In this document: in pieces, positions 1 to 10,543 of the stretch
Layout: every line of letters begins with the position of its first letter
Position numbering within the stretch: the stretch's first letter is position 1
Assembly (NCBI GenBank): GCA_932521035.1
Contig: OW051497.1
Location: 1,674,001 to 1,738,000 of the forward strand
Direction: 5' to 3'
Origin: Oscheius dolichura
Taxonomy: Eukaryota; Nematoda; Chromadorea; Rhabditida; Rhabditidae
DNA length: 64,000 nucleotides
The notes under the pieces: model-generated
The model's database searches: none
The model's input: only the letters and a program-made list of their open reading frames with translations
What the model was told of the DNA's origin: nothing
Program-made: the position numbers and the translations under genes

Positions 1-365
1 TCTCAAAAGCCAAGAACGGAGGCTGTATCCACCAAATCGAACCAGCATTCCAAGCTAAGCATTAGCAATGACCATGCTAAGTTATTCACCAAATAAGCAT
101 AAAATTTAGGCGAGGTAAGGGTATTTCGATGAAAAAAGTGAAAGATTGATGGTTACTCTTACTGCACACACCAGTTGCCAGTCTACCATTTTCTTCAATC
201 GACAGGTCCGAAACATAGCAAATGAAATTACACGTGTAGTAGATAGTAGCAGCGAAAACCACCGTTGATTTACTTTGGTAGCAGGAGTTTCAAAAAGCTA
301 CTATTTTCAAGTTACAAACCCAAAAAAAATTATGTGGACCTTTTGGCCCTTTGCAATATCCCATT

Positions 366-1190
366 ATGAAACTTTTTAAAGAGTCGACTGCTCCAGTTGA
401 AAATCGAGACGAAGATCCGCTTCCAGAAGTCATCCCCCCTGCCCCCGTGACCCAACGCACTCAGAGAAGAACCACTGGTTGGTGTTGATTCTTCAAAAGT
501 AGGTTATAACTCATTTTAGCCACAGCCGAGGAAGGAGATGCCCCCGATGCACAAGCCGTCGGCCATGGAGATGCCCATGGGCTCGAAGAAGATGTTCCTC
601 CAAGGAATGAAAGAAGTGAGCAAAGACTTGGTAAATCTCCCGTGCTTTAACCCTTTACTGTAGAAGTTTTATTCTTTAATCCTATTCGTCATCCAATAAT
701 TTTTTGCAGTGGTCGATGATCTTCCGGAAGAAGAAATGGCAACGCCTCCTCGTAGAACACTCAGCGGTTGGTTTCTTTTTCCTTGCCTGTGAGAAAATCT
801 CCCGTTGCCTTTTTATACATTTTATATTTACAATAGTCGGTAATTTACCTTTTGTAGAAGCTCCAGAGAAACAAGAGGAACCCGAAGAAAATGAAGAGCG
901 GCCCCCTCGGAGAATGCAGGTCTCCAGGGCTCTCCTCAACGAGCTCAGGAGCACTCGAGAGAATCTGCCAGTATTTATGGGATACATGGCAGGTAGAGTT
1001 TCATTTGTGTTCCAGGAAACAACTGAATTTAGGTCAAGCAGCTGCGGAGGCTCGTGCCGCGGCCGCCCGAGCCGCACAAGATGCCCGAAACGGTTTGATT
1101 CTGTTTCTTAACATTTATTAACCAATTTCAGTTCGTGGTGCGTCCCGGGCTCGTACCCCTAAGAAGTCTGCCCCTAAAAACCGTGGCTGA
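366..1190 (+). CDS. Unknown 177-aa protein with acidic body and basic C-terminus, six exons
   Basis: Six exons join in phase: 366-477, 520-630, 710-766, 858-992, 1033-1092 and 1132-1190, giving 534 nt. The N-terminal two thirds is rich in Glu, Asp and Pro. An Arg-containing helix-like segment (RALLNELRSTRENL) follows, then an Ala/Arg stretch (AAAEARAAAARAA) and a basic Lys/Arg/Pro tail ending KKSAPKNRG. I do not recognise the family. The acidic body with a basic tail resembles small nuclear proteins, and the architecture is shared with the AT-hook gene near 50 kb, but this is inference. An AATAAA lies near 1297. The splice phases close well, so the model is fairly secure; the start is the first in-frame ATG. 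Confidence 0.6.
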
Positions 1191-2022
1191 CTTCCAAAAA
1201 AGCTGCCGCCTCTTCATCTCCTTTGTTGATATCGTAGTGTCAACGTCGTTTTCCCTCTTGCTTCCTTTTCTGTACTTCTGTCGAACATTTGATTGCAATA
1301 AATGGACTCCACCAGACTATCTCGTCAAATACCGATCACGACTTGATTCAACGAGCTTCCGATGATACAGGGGAATAGCGGGCTACATTCTCTGGACTTT
1401 GGTATTGCTGACGGAAAAAACTGGCCAGCTCATCTTTAATGTTTCTTACTAGCACGCCCCATCAAATACCGGCTCCGACTCGTTCCCTCACACCTTGGCT
1501 CAATCCACTTATGTTTTGGAATATTTTGCAGCCGCTCATGCTTTGGGAAAAAAAGGCTTTTCTATCCCCTAAAACCGCTTATCATGCTTTCCACAAATAC
1601 GGAAGTCGCATCTCCCTCTCTGTTTGACACAGCTGGTGCCCTCACCCATCCCCTTCCACGTCGTTGTTTTTTTTGGAAGTCTTGGGCGCCCACTGTCTCT
1701 TTTGTTGTCACAGTATCGATTGTCAGTGCCCGCATCTGATCCCCGGTATCGTCGCGTGCCGCGGGCGGTGTCAAGCAGTGTTGTCATAACGACTTCCCTT
1801 TCCGCCTTTTCATATCTTTTGTATCTGTCGTCCTTCCTCTGATTTATTTAATTAACAACTTTCAGTTTACACTTTCGCTTGTCCTTTCTGAGGCATATTT
1901 CCTCGGACTTTTCTTCAAAACGAGTCTTTCGAGGCTCGTTACGTCAGCAATGGCTGCTGAAAAACGGATGCGGTTAAGAGATAGGCGGGCTCACTTCCGT
2001 TCGTTCTTCTCTTCCGAAGACG
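1191..2022. other. Intergenic, no gene seen
   Basis: AT- and pyrimidine-rich sequence without convincing exons. A short ATG reading frame of 26 codons at 1949 ends just across the start of the next gene and may be an upstream ORF. A TACGTCA-like motif (gttacgtcagc) sits near 1940 and could be a CRE-type promoter site. Confidence 0.4.
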
Positions 2023-2234
2023 ATGGTTGACCCGAGCCGGCTGGAGCAATACGGTCATGTTGACAAAGGATCCGTTCAGGCTCCTCGAAATGAAGCTGTT
2101 GACTTGTTCTTCAGAAGTAAGTCTTTCGTTTCATTCACCTGTAGCCACTGCGTGTTTCAGAAAACTCCCGTGATAGAGAGGGTAGAGAGCCGAAATCTAC
2201 GTCTATTCCAGCAGTGGGAGCTGTCGATACTTGA
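2023..2234 (+). CDS. Small unknown spliced protein (55 aa)
   Basis: Two exons, 2023-2116 and 2161-2234, close in phase (168 nt). The 44-bp intron has GTAAGT at the donor and TTTCAG at the acceptor. The product is hydrophilic, begins MVDPSRLEQYGHVDKG and ends IPAVGAVDT, with a charged middle part (RDREGREPK). There is no signal peptide or membrane segment. A possible polyadenylation signal (AATAAA) lies near 2335. No family recognised; the short length keeps confidence modest. Confidence 0.42.
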
Positions 2235-2289
2235 ATCTCACGTCGCTGCCGTCCTGTGCCATCGCTGACCACCACCGCCTTCTACCCGT

Positions 2290-3370
2290 CTAGCATATGA
2301 CTTAATAACCTTTTTACTGTATTTTTTTTAAGAAAATAAAAGGAATGGAGCAGTATACCTCAAACAACAATACGAATCGACGTTAGAATACTGTTTCTGT
2401 TCTTTAGCAAGAATATTGGGAAAAACTACTCTCTGGCACAGACCAAATAAGCAAAAAAAGACCCACTACAAGTGTCCTTTGTGCCCCTTTGCAAAAGCTT
2501 GTTTACCAGTCCAGACTTTAAAGGCGGTTCCTTCCCGGCGCTATATACAGAGAGGGGTCGATCAATTGCAGCAGATCGCCGGGGCCAGCTCTGCCCGCCG
2601 CCTCCTTTCGTTTCACTTTTCTTCCCTGAAGCTGGTGTCCAGGTTAATTTCTGGCCACAGTTGTTTTATAGAAGGGGGCCAACTGTTTACTTCTTCCCGC
2701 CACCATATGGGCTGATCATATCTTCCCAGGGACCTGACCCATTTGTGCAGAATCGGCTCTGGGGGTCGTTTAGCCTGATCAGATCCTCTCAGTCTTTGTG
2801 ATTTCCGTCTAGATGTCGGTTAATACAAAGCTGGAGCCTGTTTCTAAAAACCCGCAGTATAAACAGCTTCTCTGGTCAAAAACTATTGGTCACTCTTGTT
2901 TATCCGCTCACTTTGCCCTTTTGCTGTCCTTGCCTCTCCATCTCTGGCTGTGCCGCCCGCGGTTTGCCTATTCAAAGAGCGTTTGCTTACCACCTCGGAT
3001 AGTTTATTACCCAGTTTAAGTAGCCAAATCAACCGAATCTTCTGCGAAGCTCACTGTTTTATTGATTATCGGTCCCTTTTTCTTTTGTCCCTCTCACATT
3101 TTCTGCTCTCTCGTCCCTCTCGCTAGACGTCGCGGCCCGCCGCCGTCTCTTTTTGGCAAGACTGTGAGAAATTTCCCATGGTTCTCCTTTTCTATTTTTC
3201 TAAAAAAAGTCTTATTGTCTCGATTGCCCTCTCTATCCCTTCTTCTAATATGATATTCACTTTTCAGACTAGCATACATCTGGTCTCTATTCAATCCCCT
3301 CTGAATGAAGACCTGAAACCAAAAGCAGCTCAAAACCATGGCTCTCTCTACGTTTCGCCCTTCCTTGTTA
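2290..3370. other. Intergenic, pyrimidine-rich, no gene supported
   Basis: Long T/C-rich stretches give many open frames, but none shows clear exon structure or a recognisable family. Some upstream exons of the prolyl-oligopeptidase fragment that follows could lie at the right end of this stretch; I could not identify them. Confidence 0.35.
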
Positions 3371-3810
3371 TCATATTGGAAGAGGATCCGCGGGAACAAC
3401 AGCTCCTCCTTTATACCTGCATAAGCTGGGAACAGACCAAGAGGACGATGTTCTTGCCTTACGAAAGGCCAAATGTGAGCTCTTCTTGTTGTCTAAATAA
3501 TTGTTAAAATACGTTGTTTTATGTAATAATCTCGATAAAAACTTGGAAATCGTCTTTTTTAGAGGAGCAGATGTTACGCCAGATGGTCGTTACCTGATCA
3601 TCCAAGTAGACAGGGGCGACAGACCCATGCAACATGCTGTACTATTAAGATCTGGCTGCCAATCCTGAAATTATTGGAATAATTGAGCCGATTTCATTAT
3701 TTGATATATTGGACGCTAAATACGAAGTGAGCTTTAACTTCTAGTTTTATTTCCTAAGTTTTCAGAAGATGAATATCGCCGGTTCCCCCTGTTTGTTCTT
3801 CTTTGAGCAG
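3371..3810 (+). pseudogene. Prolyl oligopeptidase (S9A) propeller fragment, broken
   Basis: Reading several frames recovers the propeller part of a prolyl oligopeptidase: LHKLGTDQEDDVL, then GADVTPDGRYLIIQ, then DLAANPEIIGIIEP and LFDILDAKYE, in the order known for this family (roughly residues 190-300 of a ~710-aa enzyme). The pieces are not joinable as they stand. The junction between the first two falls at an intron (about 3476-3562) whose phases do not agree. A frameshift and an in-frame stop separate the next pair near 3650. No catalytic domain follows on this strand. The fragment ends about where a second fragment on the minus strand near 28 kb begins. Confidence 0.7.
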
Positions 3811-4080
3811 TTAGAGGAAGAAAAGATGCTTCGGAAAAAAAGCCATGGAACAAGCCCTCAACAAAGAAATTGGATGGAAGGTCAACCTACCGTGAGTTTA
3901 GCTTGACATCTATTATTTGTAATGGGGTAGTAAAGTTGCCAAACAAGTTCCCAACTTCAATATATGACCCTCTCCTTCCATGATAATCACCATATTTCAG
4001 AAATTGAATTGCTCATGAAGGACAAAGAAGGTCGAGAACAGCCAGTCCGTAAAAATATAATAAAGCTTCTCAGTGAATAG
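3811..4080 (+). CDS. Possible terminal exons of an unrecognised basic protein
   Basis: Two exons, 3811-3891 and 4001-4080, join in phase over an intron with GTGAGT and TTTCAG ends. They encode a Lys-rich sequence (RGRKDASEKKPWNKPSTKK) followed by a charged tail ending IIKLLSE. The upstream start was not found. The exons may belong to a gene that now abuts the broken oligopeptidase, or may be the chance extension of it. No family recognised. Confidence 0.3.
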
Positions 4081-4099
4081 TATTTGAACGAGAGTGGGA

Positions 4100-4640
4100 A
4101 TTTTAAGTTCGATTTGTCAAAGAAATAGAGGGCAGGGCAAACACTCGAGCCAGAAAATTCACTGCAGAGGAACTTTAATTAATCCCATAACATGCGTTAC
4201 GCTCCCGGGCTTCGTCTGGACTGTTGCTACATCAACGGCAGTTTTGCCCCCCTCTCCCAGTTCAATCCCTCAGATTCTTCCCACTTCCGCGTTTAGTCCC
4301 TTCCCGAATATCTTCTTCCCGTAGAATCTCTTTTCTTTGATGTAGGTTTATAGTCTCTCTCATTGCTACAGAATTTTTTCAGCCAGGATTTGTTTGCACC
4401 CCCTGCATCATGTACAATTTCTCCCCCTTTGCTACTGTCCGCTCGAGTCGGTCTACCTTCACGGCTACTGTCAATTTCGAAAATTTTGCATTACACATTT
4501 CGACGGCTTGAAAACCCCGTTTCCCGTCGTCAACGCAAGTAAAAGAAATGTTCCATCCCTTTTCGTGTTTTCTTCTTCTTTTCTTTATTGTTTGGTTCCA
4601 TTTCGATCAACATAGAAACGGCAAACGTTATTCTTGAAGC
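4100..4640 (+). pseudogene. Degenerate partial copy of the srx-like receptor downstream
   Basis: The stretch around 4125-4200 aligns with 5595-5665, and 4381-4480 aligns with 5803-5900, both in the same orientation. The second part corresponds to the receptor exon with the first two membrane segments, here interrupted by a stop. A short string near 4212 (tggactgttgctacatcaac) resembles the receptor's third exon but lies out of order. The copy is a rearranged relic. Confidence 0.5.
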
Positions 4641-4895
4641 GCACATTCAAAAGAAATCAGCTGCACGCAATCTTGCCTCCGTTGGCTCTGCTCTTGTTTT
4701 ACAAAATCATGCTTGTTATTTCTTTCATACTAGCCTCTTTGCAGCCTGATTACTCACTGCTTGTTACCTAAGAATGGTCTTATTCGATATCTTTATGGCT
4801 AAAATTGATATTTCCTCGTGCTCTATAGGTAATGTCACATTCTGCAAACAGCCTCAGATAACGGAAACGACAAGAGAACTGAGGGAAAATGGACC

Positions 4896-5225
4896 GTGTC
4901 GTTAATCTACACAGACGACATGTCTCGCAGACAGACAGACAGAGATCTGCCTATTATTAGGGTAGGATTATGGGTTCTGCTCGCGGCCCTGGTGGTCCTC
5001 TTCCTGCTCTCGCTGCTGCTGCTCATGCCGGCGAGGCCCTGCTCGAGGAGCCACCGGCGCCCCCTCCTCTTCCACGGGTATGGTTTAGATTATTATTTTA
5101 ACTCTGTGACTGCCTATTTTCGGCTTCCTGCCCCACCAGCTGCACGAGACCTGTTGAGGAGAGCTGCGCTGATGCGAGCCCAACAAGACGCCGATCAGCA
5201 ACGTGGCCTCGGCAGAAACGGATAA
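4896..5225 (+). CDS. Possible small single-pass membrane protein
   Basis: An ATG-initiated frame of 109 codons carries a strong hydrophobic helix (LLAALVVLFLLSLLLL, residues 28-43) flanked by basic residues, and ends in a hydrophilic tail (RRAALMRAQQDADQQRG). The in-frame stop overlaps a TAATAAATAAA signal. A 62-bp intron candidate (GTATGG to CACCAG, 5080-5141) lies inside, but removing it shifts the frame, so the unspliced reading or a different exon pair must apply. The 5' part contains a repeat shared with 27.47 kb. No family recognised. Confidence 0.33.
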   Translation: MSLIYTDDMSRRQTDRDLPIIRVGLWVLLAALVVLFLLSLLLLMPARPCSRSHRRPLLFHGYGLDYYFNSVTAYFRLPAPPAARDLLRRAALMRAQQDADQQRGLGRNG

Positions 5226-5713
5226 TAAATAAAACGTTATACAGTGTTAGTGTTGTTTGGCTTTTTTTCATGGTAATTGCCTACTTTGTTCTCTTTGTTC
5301 ACATCTGGTGTGCTAGTTTATAAAAGAGTGGTTTTTCTTGAAATCTTCATAGAAAAAAGTGATCTCTTCAGGAATTTCGCTTTGCCAAAATACTCCTCTC
5401 ATATTTTTCTATAGTGTTTTTCAGGGAACTACGCAGATTCACTCATCTCTTTTTTAGTTACGGGTAGAATCTCTGTCTATCTGTCAGTTTATTATTAGGA
5501 AAGGTTGTCGAGAGGTCCTGAGAGAAGGGATGTCCACAGACTGGCAATTTTTGTTCTTCCGACAGGTCCCCGGCACTAATCACAATAATTTTTCAAAGAA
5601 ATAGAGGACAGGACAAACAATCGATCCAGAGAATTCTCCGCAGAGCAACAAAATTAATCTCATAAACATTATTATTCCAATCTGCGGCGAACCACCCCAT
5701 TCCACCTCTTTGA

Positions 5714-6715
5714 AATGGACTACTCCGCAGCTGAAAGTGTTTTATCCGCTGCTCTGCTCTTTGTTGTAGGTTTATAGTTTCTCATTGCCATAGAATTCGT
5801 TTAGCCAGGATTTGTTTGCATCTCCTGTACCTGGTACAATTTCTTCACTTTTGCCACTATCCCCTCCAGTCGTTCTCCCTTCACGGTTATTGTCCTCGCT
5901 CGGTCCATCTCCCACTTTGGGGATTCTATCCTCTACGGTATTTACTTCCCTTTGAAGATATTATTGTAAGTCTCCGCCATGAAAATCTCTTAATTTTAAT
6001 GATAAAGGTATAATACTGGCCTAGTCTGGGATGCCAGTTACATCGACGGGTTGGTGGTGATATTTTGGCTCGTACTCTCGCCGACGGAGTTCTTATTGGC
6101 TCTGAATCGCGTGGCGGCCATTAATTTGCCCACAAAATATTCAATTATGTTCTCAATGAAAAACACAATGGAACGTTAACTGATCAGCAGGTGATACACG
6201 CGATGTTTCAGATTATGCTGGTTGCTTCTTGGGCGTTGGGCATCTTTGCATATCTTGTTCATATGGGTGAGTCTTCTTCTTCTCACCTTTCTGAATCTGA
6301 AGTCGTTCCATTTGGAAAATAAGAAAATATTCTTTGCAGACTGCTGGGTCCAATTCAATTACAAGAACTTTGAATTAGCTTATCCCTCCGATAATTGTGC
6401 GCTAGTCGACCGGATCGGATCGAATTATGTCGTGTTCCCGTCACTTTTCATATCTCTGATAATGGCTTTCACAGCCTTTGCCCAGATTATCTACCGTTCA
6501 AAGAAGAATGGAAACCTCCACAATAAACGGCAGTGGCTGCTCTTTGCCCAAGCACCTACGCAGATCTGTTGCTGGGCGGTGGCAACGACCATCTGGATTT
6601 CGGACATGAGGAATTATTCAGAAGGAAGGATGTGGAAAGTCATCTGTATAATGCTACCTCAAATCATGTCGCACTGCTTGGAGAGGTATGACAGCTTGGG
6701 ACCATTATAAGTAGA
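5714..6715 (+). pseudogene. srx-like chemosensory GPCR, one junction broken
   Basis: Exons at about 5808-5965 and 6008-6170 join in phase and encode two early membrane segments, then WDASYIDGLVVIFWLVLSP and LLALNRVAAINLPTKYS. The N-R-x-x-A-I-x-x-P-x-x-Y pattern is typical of the end of TM3 in nematode srx-type receptors. The later exons (about 6188-6265 and 6341-6710) carry further membrane segments, including CWVQFNYKNFELAYP and FISLIMAFTAFAQIIYRSKK. A possible first exon begins at 5714. Between 6150 and 6190 the frame is lost: the upstream exon runs into a stop (MER then TAA) and no intron of reasonable size restores it. This is a recent pseudogene or a local sequence error. Such receptors act in sensory cilia. 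Confidence 0.6.
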
Positions 6716-7860
6716 TGGGCTTCAGTATTGCAATCGTCTTCTTCCACTTAATTTATCGAAGACATTCAACATAGCCATTCCCTTTAAGTTTTCCCTCGGT
6801 AAAACGCGTTTGTGAGAGGGTATAACAGGCGAAACTGAATAAACCATGAGTATGACATTTTTCCCGAATTTCTATGTTTTTTTCTGACAATTGCACAGTT
6901 TTCAGCGATCCTTAATTACTCTAGAAAACATCAAGCAAAAAAAAGCAAAAAGGTTTGCCCACCAGAGGATTCGAACATTTGACCTCGAGTGCCTGCGGCA
7001 ACAACGTTACGTGCGCATTTTTTGACTCTTTCGTGGTCTCTCTCCTTCTCGATGGTCCCTAACATTTCGAAAGTTGATTAGTCTTGTAGAGCAGCTCGTA
7101 AGCTTTCGATCGACACCAAAAAATACAAAAAATGTACCTCTGATATATTCCAGGTGCCTTTTGAGACAGACGCCTGGTAACCATCAGAGGAGTTGCTCGG
7201 TTTCAGAACAATAGTCCGAACTCTACGCCACTGCGCTAAGCAGGGCGGTGAGTTCAGAGGGTAGCGCGCCCCTTTTAAGCTCGGAGAAGTATCCAGAAGT
7301 ATATTTGAAGGTTCTAATCTGATATTTAGGAATGTTCGAACACGCCGAGTCAGATGGCATTCTTCAAATTTATCGAAAACCAACACAACAGCAGGTTATC
7401 GGTTTACTTGCTTTCTTTTGGGTCAAATTAATACTCTAACGTAACCAGCGTGTAAAGTGCCCTCCAATTACCCTAGGAAACTTCTGAGATAAAAACACAT
7501 TGGTGCGCTCTAAATGCGCGCCAGCGGGGGACGCTTGTGGGGGCAGTCGTCACGGGCCACTGCCCCCGGCGCCGACGTCCCTGACAGTTCCTTTAAGTTT
7601 TGGCTCCCGCTCTGTTCTTTCACAGTGTTCCTAGATCAGGGATTAAACGCTATTTCGATCGAATTCCCGTTTATTACGAAATAACTCGGTGTGAGGCATC
7701 ATTAGATAGCATTTTGCAAAACGAGTACTGCCTAGACGTTTATAACACCGTTGAGTCACAGGAGCGCCCGTATTCCTCAAAAAATAGTCAGACCGAAAAG
7801 ACTCAAAAAATCCTTTATCTTCATTTCTCATTCTTCTTCGGTTTCTCTTCTTCTCGCCGA
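6716..7860. repeat. Intergenic with tRNA-like dispersed repeat, copy 1
   Basis: About 6920-7360 is related, in the same orientation, to 29920-30370. On the minus strand it carries an RNA polymerase III A-box-like string (TTAGCGCAGTGGCG, near 7235) and a B-box-like string (GTTCGAATCC, near 6970), about 240 bp apart, far wider than in a tRNA. A perfect 9-bp inverted repeat (GGGGGCAGT, 7539-7547 with 7559-7567) could form a hairpin. No protein gene seen. Confidence 0.5.
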
Positions 7861-8041
7861 ATGGTAGGTCGTTTTTTTCAAGTCAACTACTCCATTTTAG
7901 GACTGCTTCGACCATTTCCTGGACATCGCCGAGGCGCCGGTTATCCGCTATGTCCGCTACCGCATGCGCTGCAACCGGGAGAAGGCCGCCGCCGAAAGAA
8001 GAAAGAAGCAGCAGCAGCAGCGTCAAGCAGCCCAATCTTAG
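7861..8041 (+). CDS. Small unknown protein (47 aa), start codon alone in exon 1
   Basis: The ATG at 7861-7863 is followed directly by GTAGGT; the acceptor TTTTAG ends at 7900. Exon 2 (7901-8041) then reads in phase to a stop, giving 47 aa. The product begins MDCFDHFLDIAEAPVIRYV and ends in an Arg/Lys/Gln-rich helix (RRKKQQQQRQAAQS). AATAAA follows within 10 bp. The tidy splice site and polyadenylation signal support a real gene. No family recognised. Confidence 0.5.
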
Positions 8042-8439
8042 TTAGCTGAATAAAGATTCTATGTCTTCTTCTGTTTTCTTATTTTGTTTCTTTACTTGTG
8101 CGCTTTAGTTGGTTTTGTAGTGTGCTTCCCTTTTCCACTTAGCCCTTCTGCTTCGTGCTGCTACCTTCTTGAAGTTACTTAGCCTTCGGTATCTGCTTTC
8201 CTCCTCTTAGGCCAAAGTCTTCTGTCACCAAAGTTTATCTTCTTTGTACGATTTGACCTTCTCCATCTTAGTCAGCAACGATTACCTCGCCCACGGGATC
8301 ATAATTACCAGCCATTAGACGATCCTGTGACTTGAGCCAGCCCCTTTAATCGTTCTGTTATCAATGATTATCTTCACCGGAGCCCATCTTGCCCCGCCTT
8401 TCTTCATTTCCACTGGTCGTCCTCGTCGAAGACAGCGCC
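8042..8439. other. Intergenic, nothing seen
   Basis: Pyrimidine-rich spacer holding the 3' flank of the small gene before it and, presumably, the promoter of the G gamma gene. Confidence 0.4.
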
Positions 8440-8827
8440 ATGAACCTCAACAAGGGTGGAATGATTCCCAAGTCCGTTTTGGGCAAGAACGAGCAGGAGC
8501 AGATGGAAAAGACCGAGAAGGTCCTGGACGTACTCCGCCGCCAGGCTCGCATCGAGCGTCTTCCAACCAGCCAGACTGGTGGAGAGTGAGTTCTATCCTT
8601 TATTTTCCTCCGTGTTACCGTATTACCAGACAAAATGAGTCAAGTTACAGTTTATAAAGCAATTCATTCCTTTTAAAGTCGTTCACCCTTCCGGTTCCAG
8701 ACTTCTCACTTACACCAACGAGCGTCTTGACGATGATGCCCTGGCCCAACCCGAGAAGTTTGCCAAGAAGAACCCCTTCCGTACTGGTGATCCCAGCGAG
8801 AAGAAGAGCATGTGTAGCATCCTATAA
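8440..8827 (+). CDS. Heterotrimeric G protein gamma subunit (90 aa)
   Basis: Two exons, 8440-8585 and 8701-8827, give 273 nt in phase. The product has the layout of a GGL-domain gamma subunit: an N-terminal coiled-coil helix (EQEQMEKTEKVLDVLRRQAR), the RIER start of the second helix, a conserved NPF near the C-terminus and a terminal CSIL prenylation box. Gamma subunits pair with G beta and are anchored to the inner plasma membrane by the lipid. It is slightly long for the family (60-75 aa) because of an N-terminal extension. A second, more compact gamma subunit lies at 20.8 kb. Introns at equivalent places support common descent. Confidence 0.88.
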
Positions 8828-9424
8828 GCCATGGCTTACCTCTCATAACCAAAAAAAGAGTAGTATTTTTGGAACTTCACAGGCATTTTTTTGTAACAGA
8901 GACGTTCGACTTTGCTTCGTTTTCTTTGAGGGCGACTCCTACTTCGTTACAGTTTGTATCAGGTGGTTTATAGCGTCTCGGTTGAGTCAAAGTCAAGTTT
9001 TGAAAGCATGTCAGAGTGTACTGTTCGTCTTGTTTATTTTATGCTGATGAAAGTTCAATAAATTGTAGTCAAAAGAGATGTACGGTGAGGCATGGAAGGG
9101 GGCAGGGGCTGCTGTTCCGGATCTGGCTTCTTGACACATCCGACTCTCTTCTCAGTGATTTCAACAGCTCTGATCTTGCCGGAAAAGTAGCCATTAGCTC
9201 AGAGAGAGAAATTTTGGCAGGCGGCAGGGGGTTATGCGAGAGCCAGGAAAGGGCCTTTACTTCCTTATGACGAGAGTCTTCTTCGTGGGTATTGTCGCTT
9301 TCGCTACTGTCAGTAACGCTGCAACCCCGTCAGCCTGCCATCTAGATTTTTATAGAACTTGTGGCAAGGAAAAGGGTTTTCATTCTTTCTATCTCCAGAA
9401 CATTTTACTAGCCAACCTCAACTT
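8828..9424. other. Intergenic, nothing seen
   Basis: 3' flank of the G gamma gene (AATAAA near 9057) and the downstream side of the minus-strand SL1 RNA gene. Open frames here lack splice or family support. Confidence 0.4.
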
Positions 9425-9524
9425 GTTGCTTCCCCTTGAAGGGAAGCTGTTCCAAAATTTCTTCAAAACCTCTATTTTCATAGGGTCGGAAGGTATTAGT
9501 ACCTCAAACTTGGGTAATTAAACC
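9425..9524 (-). ncRNA. sls-1: SL1 spliced-leader RNA gene, copy 1
   Basis: Read on the minus strand, 9524-9503 gives the 22-nt nematode SL1 leader exon, from GGTTTAATTACCC to AAGTTTGAG, followed by a GT splice donor. An Sm-binding site (AATTTTGG) lies at 9459-9452, and a perfect hairpin built on GCTTCCC (9446-9428) closes the ~100-nt RNA. SL RNAs donate this exon to the 5' ends of many mRNAs by trans-splicing in the nucleus. The 3' end is placed by the hairpin and is approximate. Confidence 0.93.
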
Positions 9525-9561
9525 AGCGACTACCACTTTTCCCGAGTTTTAAGAGGCAGCG

Positions 9562-9572
9562 GCTGCCGAAAC
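9562..9572 (-). promoter_or_regulatory. PSE-like element of SL1 copy 1
   Basis: GTTTCGGCAGC on the minus strand begins 48 nt before the leader exon. The identical 11-mer sits at the same distance from the second SL1 gene. This spacing fits the proximal sequence element of snRNA-type genes. Confidence 0.7.
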
Positions 9573-9745
9573 TGACAGACTTCAATTTGAGAGAGAATTT
9601 TGGCTTGGAGAGGGCAAAGAGGACAGGCGATGAGAGACCCGTTTCCCCGTAGAGAGGCCAGAGAACGTCTGGCACCTCCCCCGAACACGTTGTCTCTCGC
9701 CCTCTAACTACTCCGTCCTCTCTCGGCTAGGGAAACACTTCGCTT

Positions 9746-9756
9746 GTTTCGGCAGC
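9746..9756 (+). promoter_or_regulatory. PSE-like element of SL1 copy 2
   Basis: GTTTCGGCAGC begins exactly 48 nt upstream of the leader exon at 9794, mirroring the arrangement of copy 1. Both genes also share GTAGTCG just before the start. Confidence 0.7.
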
Positions 9757-9793
9757 TGTCTCCCGCTATCTAGCGAGGCAAGGCGTAGTCGTC

Positions 9794-9893
9794 GGTTTAA
9801 TTACCCAAGTTTGAGGTACTAATACCTTCCGACCCTATGAAAATAGAGGTTTTGAAGAAATTTTGGAACAGCTTCCCCTAGTGGGAGGCAACG
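9794..9893 (+). ncRNA. sls-1: SL1 spliced-leader RNA gene, copy 2
   Basis: The same 22-nt SL1 exon occupies 9794-9815, followed by a GT donor and an intron-like part nearly identical to copy 1 (GTACTAATACC next to the leader). The Sm site AATTTTGG is at 9859-9866, and an imperfect hairpin (GCTTCCCC with GGGAGGC) follows at 9871-9889. The two copies diverge only near the 3' hairpin and beyond, so they are a duplicated pair in head-to-head orientation. No 5S rRNA gene, the common partner of SL1 in many nematodes, is visible between or beside them. Confidence 0.93.
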
Positions 9894-10543
9894 AGACGGG
9901 GTTGACAATAGTCAATAAAAGACTGACAAGGATTCTGCTTCCATGTGAGACTTTAGGTTATGTTATCAGCTTATTCAAATAGGTTTCTGCACGCTGAGAA
10001 AAGACTTGTCAAAGGAAGTACAGCCAAAAGAAGGCGCCGCTTAGAAACAACGCGTAACAGAGGACAGAGAACACATTCAAGGGAATGAAGCAGAATTGTC
10101 AGCAGATGGAACGTCCGTCTGGCGTCAACCCATTACCTAATCCCTTCTCATAGTAATAATAGATTGCCACACGAAGAAGACAATTCGCGTAAACCAAGAT
10201 CAAAATGACCGTATTATTCTTTTTTGGTCTCCATCACAGAGCTTTTCTGCTATCTATAGTCTGTCAATAAAAAAACGCAAATATTGGGGGTTACCTCCTG
10301 GATTTTTCCATAATAATTAATTCTGCTGTATTTTCATCCTCGGAATATTCATTGATTGAATAGAAAATCACATATTCTTTTGCTTTAAAATTCTTCGCTT
10401 TCGGAATGTCCAAATTCTTCGCTTGCTGTCATTTGCCCCGTGAGCGTCTTTATTCTCTCTTTTATCTTTATCGATCTATACCAGTTGATTTTTTTTCCGT
10501 TTCCTGCTCTTTTCTCTTTTAGTCAGCCTTTCATTTCAGTATT
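9894..10543. other. Intergenic, nothing seen
   Basis: AT-rich spacer, with the promoter of the next gene presumed in its right end. Confidence 0.4.

Noticed and set aside
9425-9893. 5S rRNA gene next to the SL1 genes
   Set aside because: Looked for it because SL1 and 5S are often linked; no 5S-like sequence is present.
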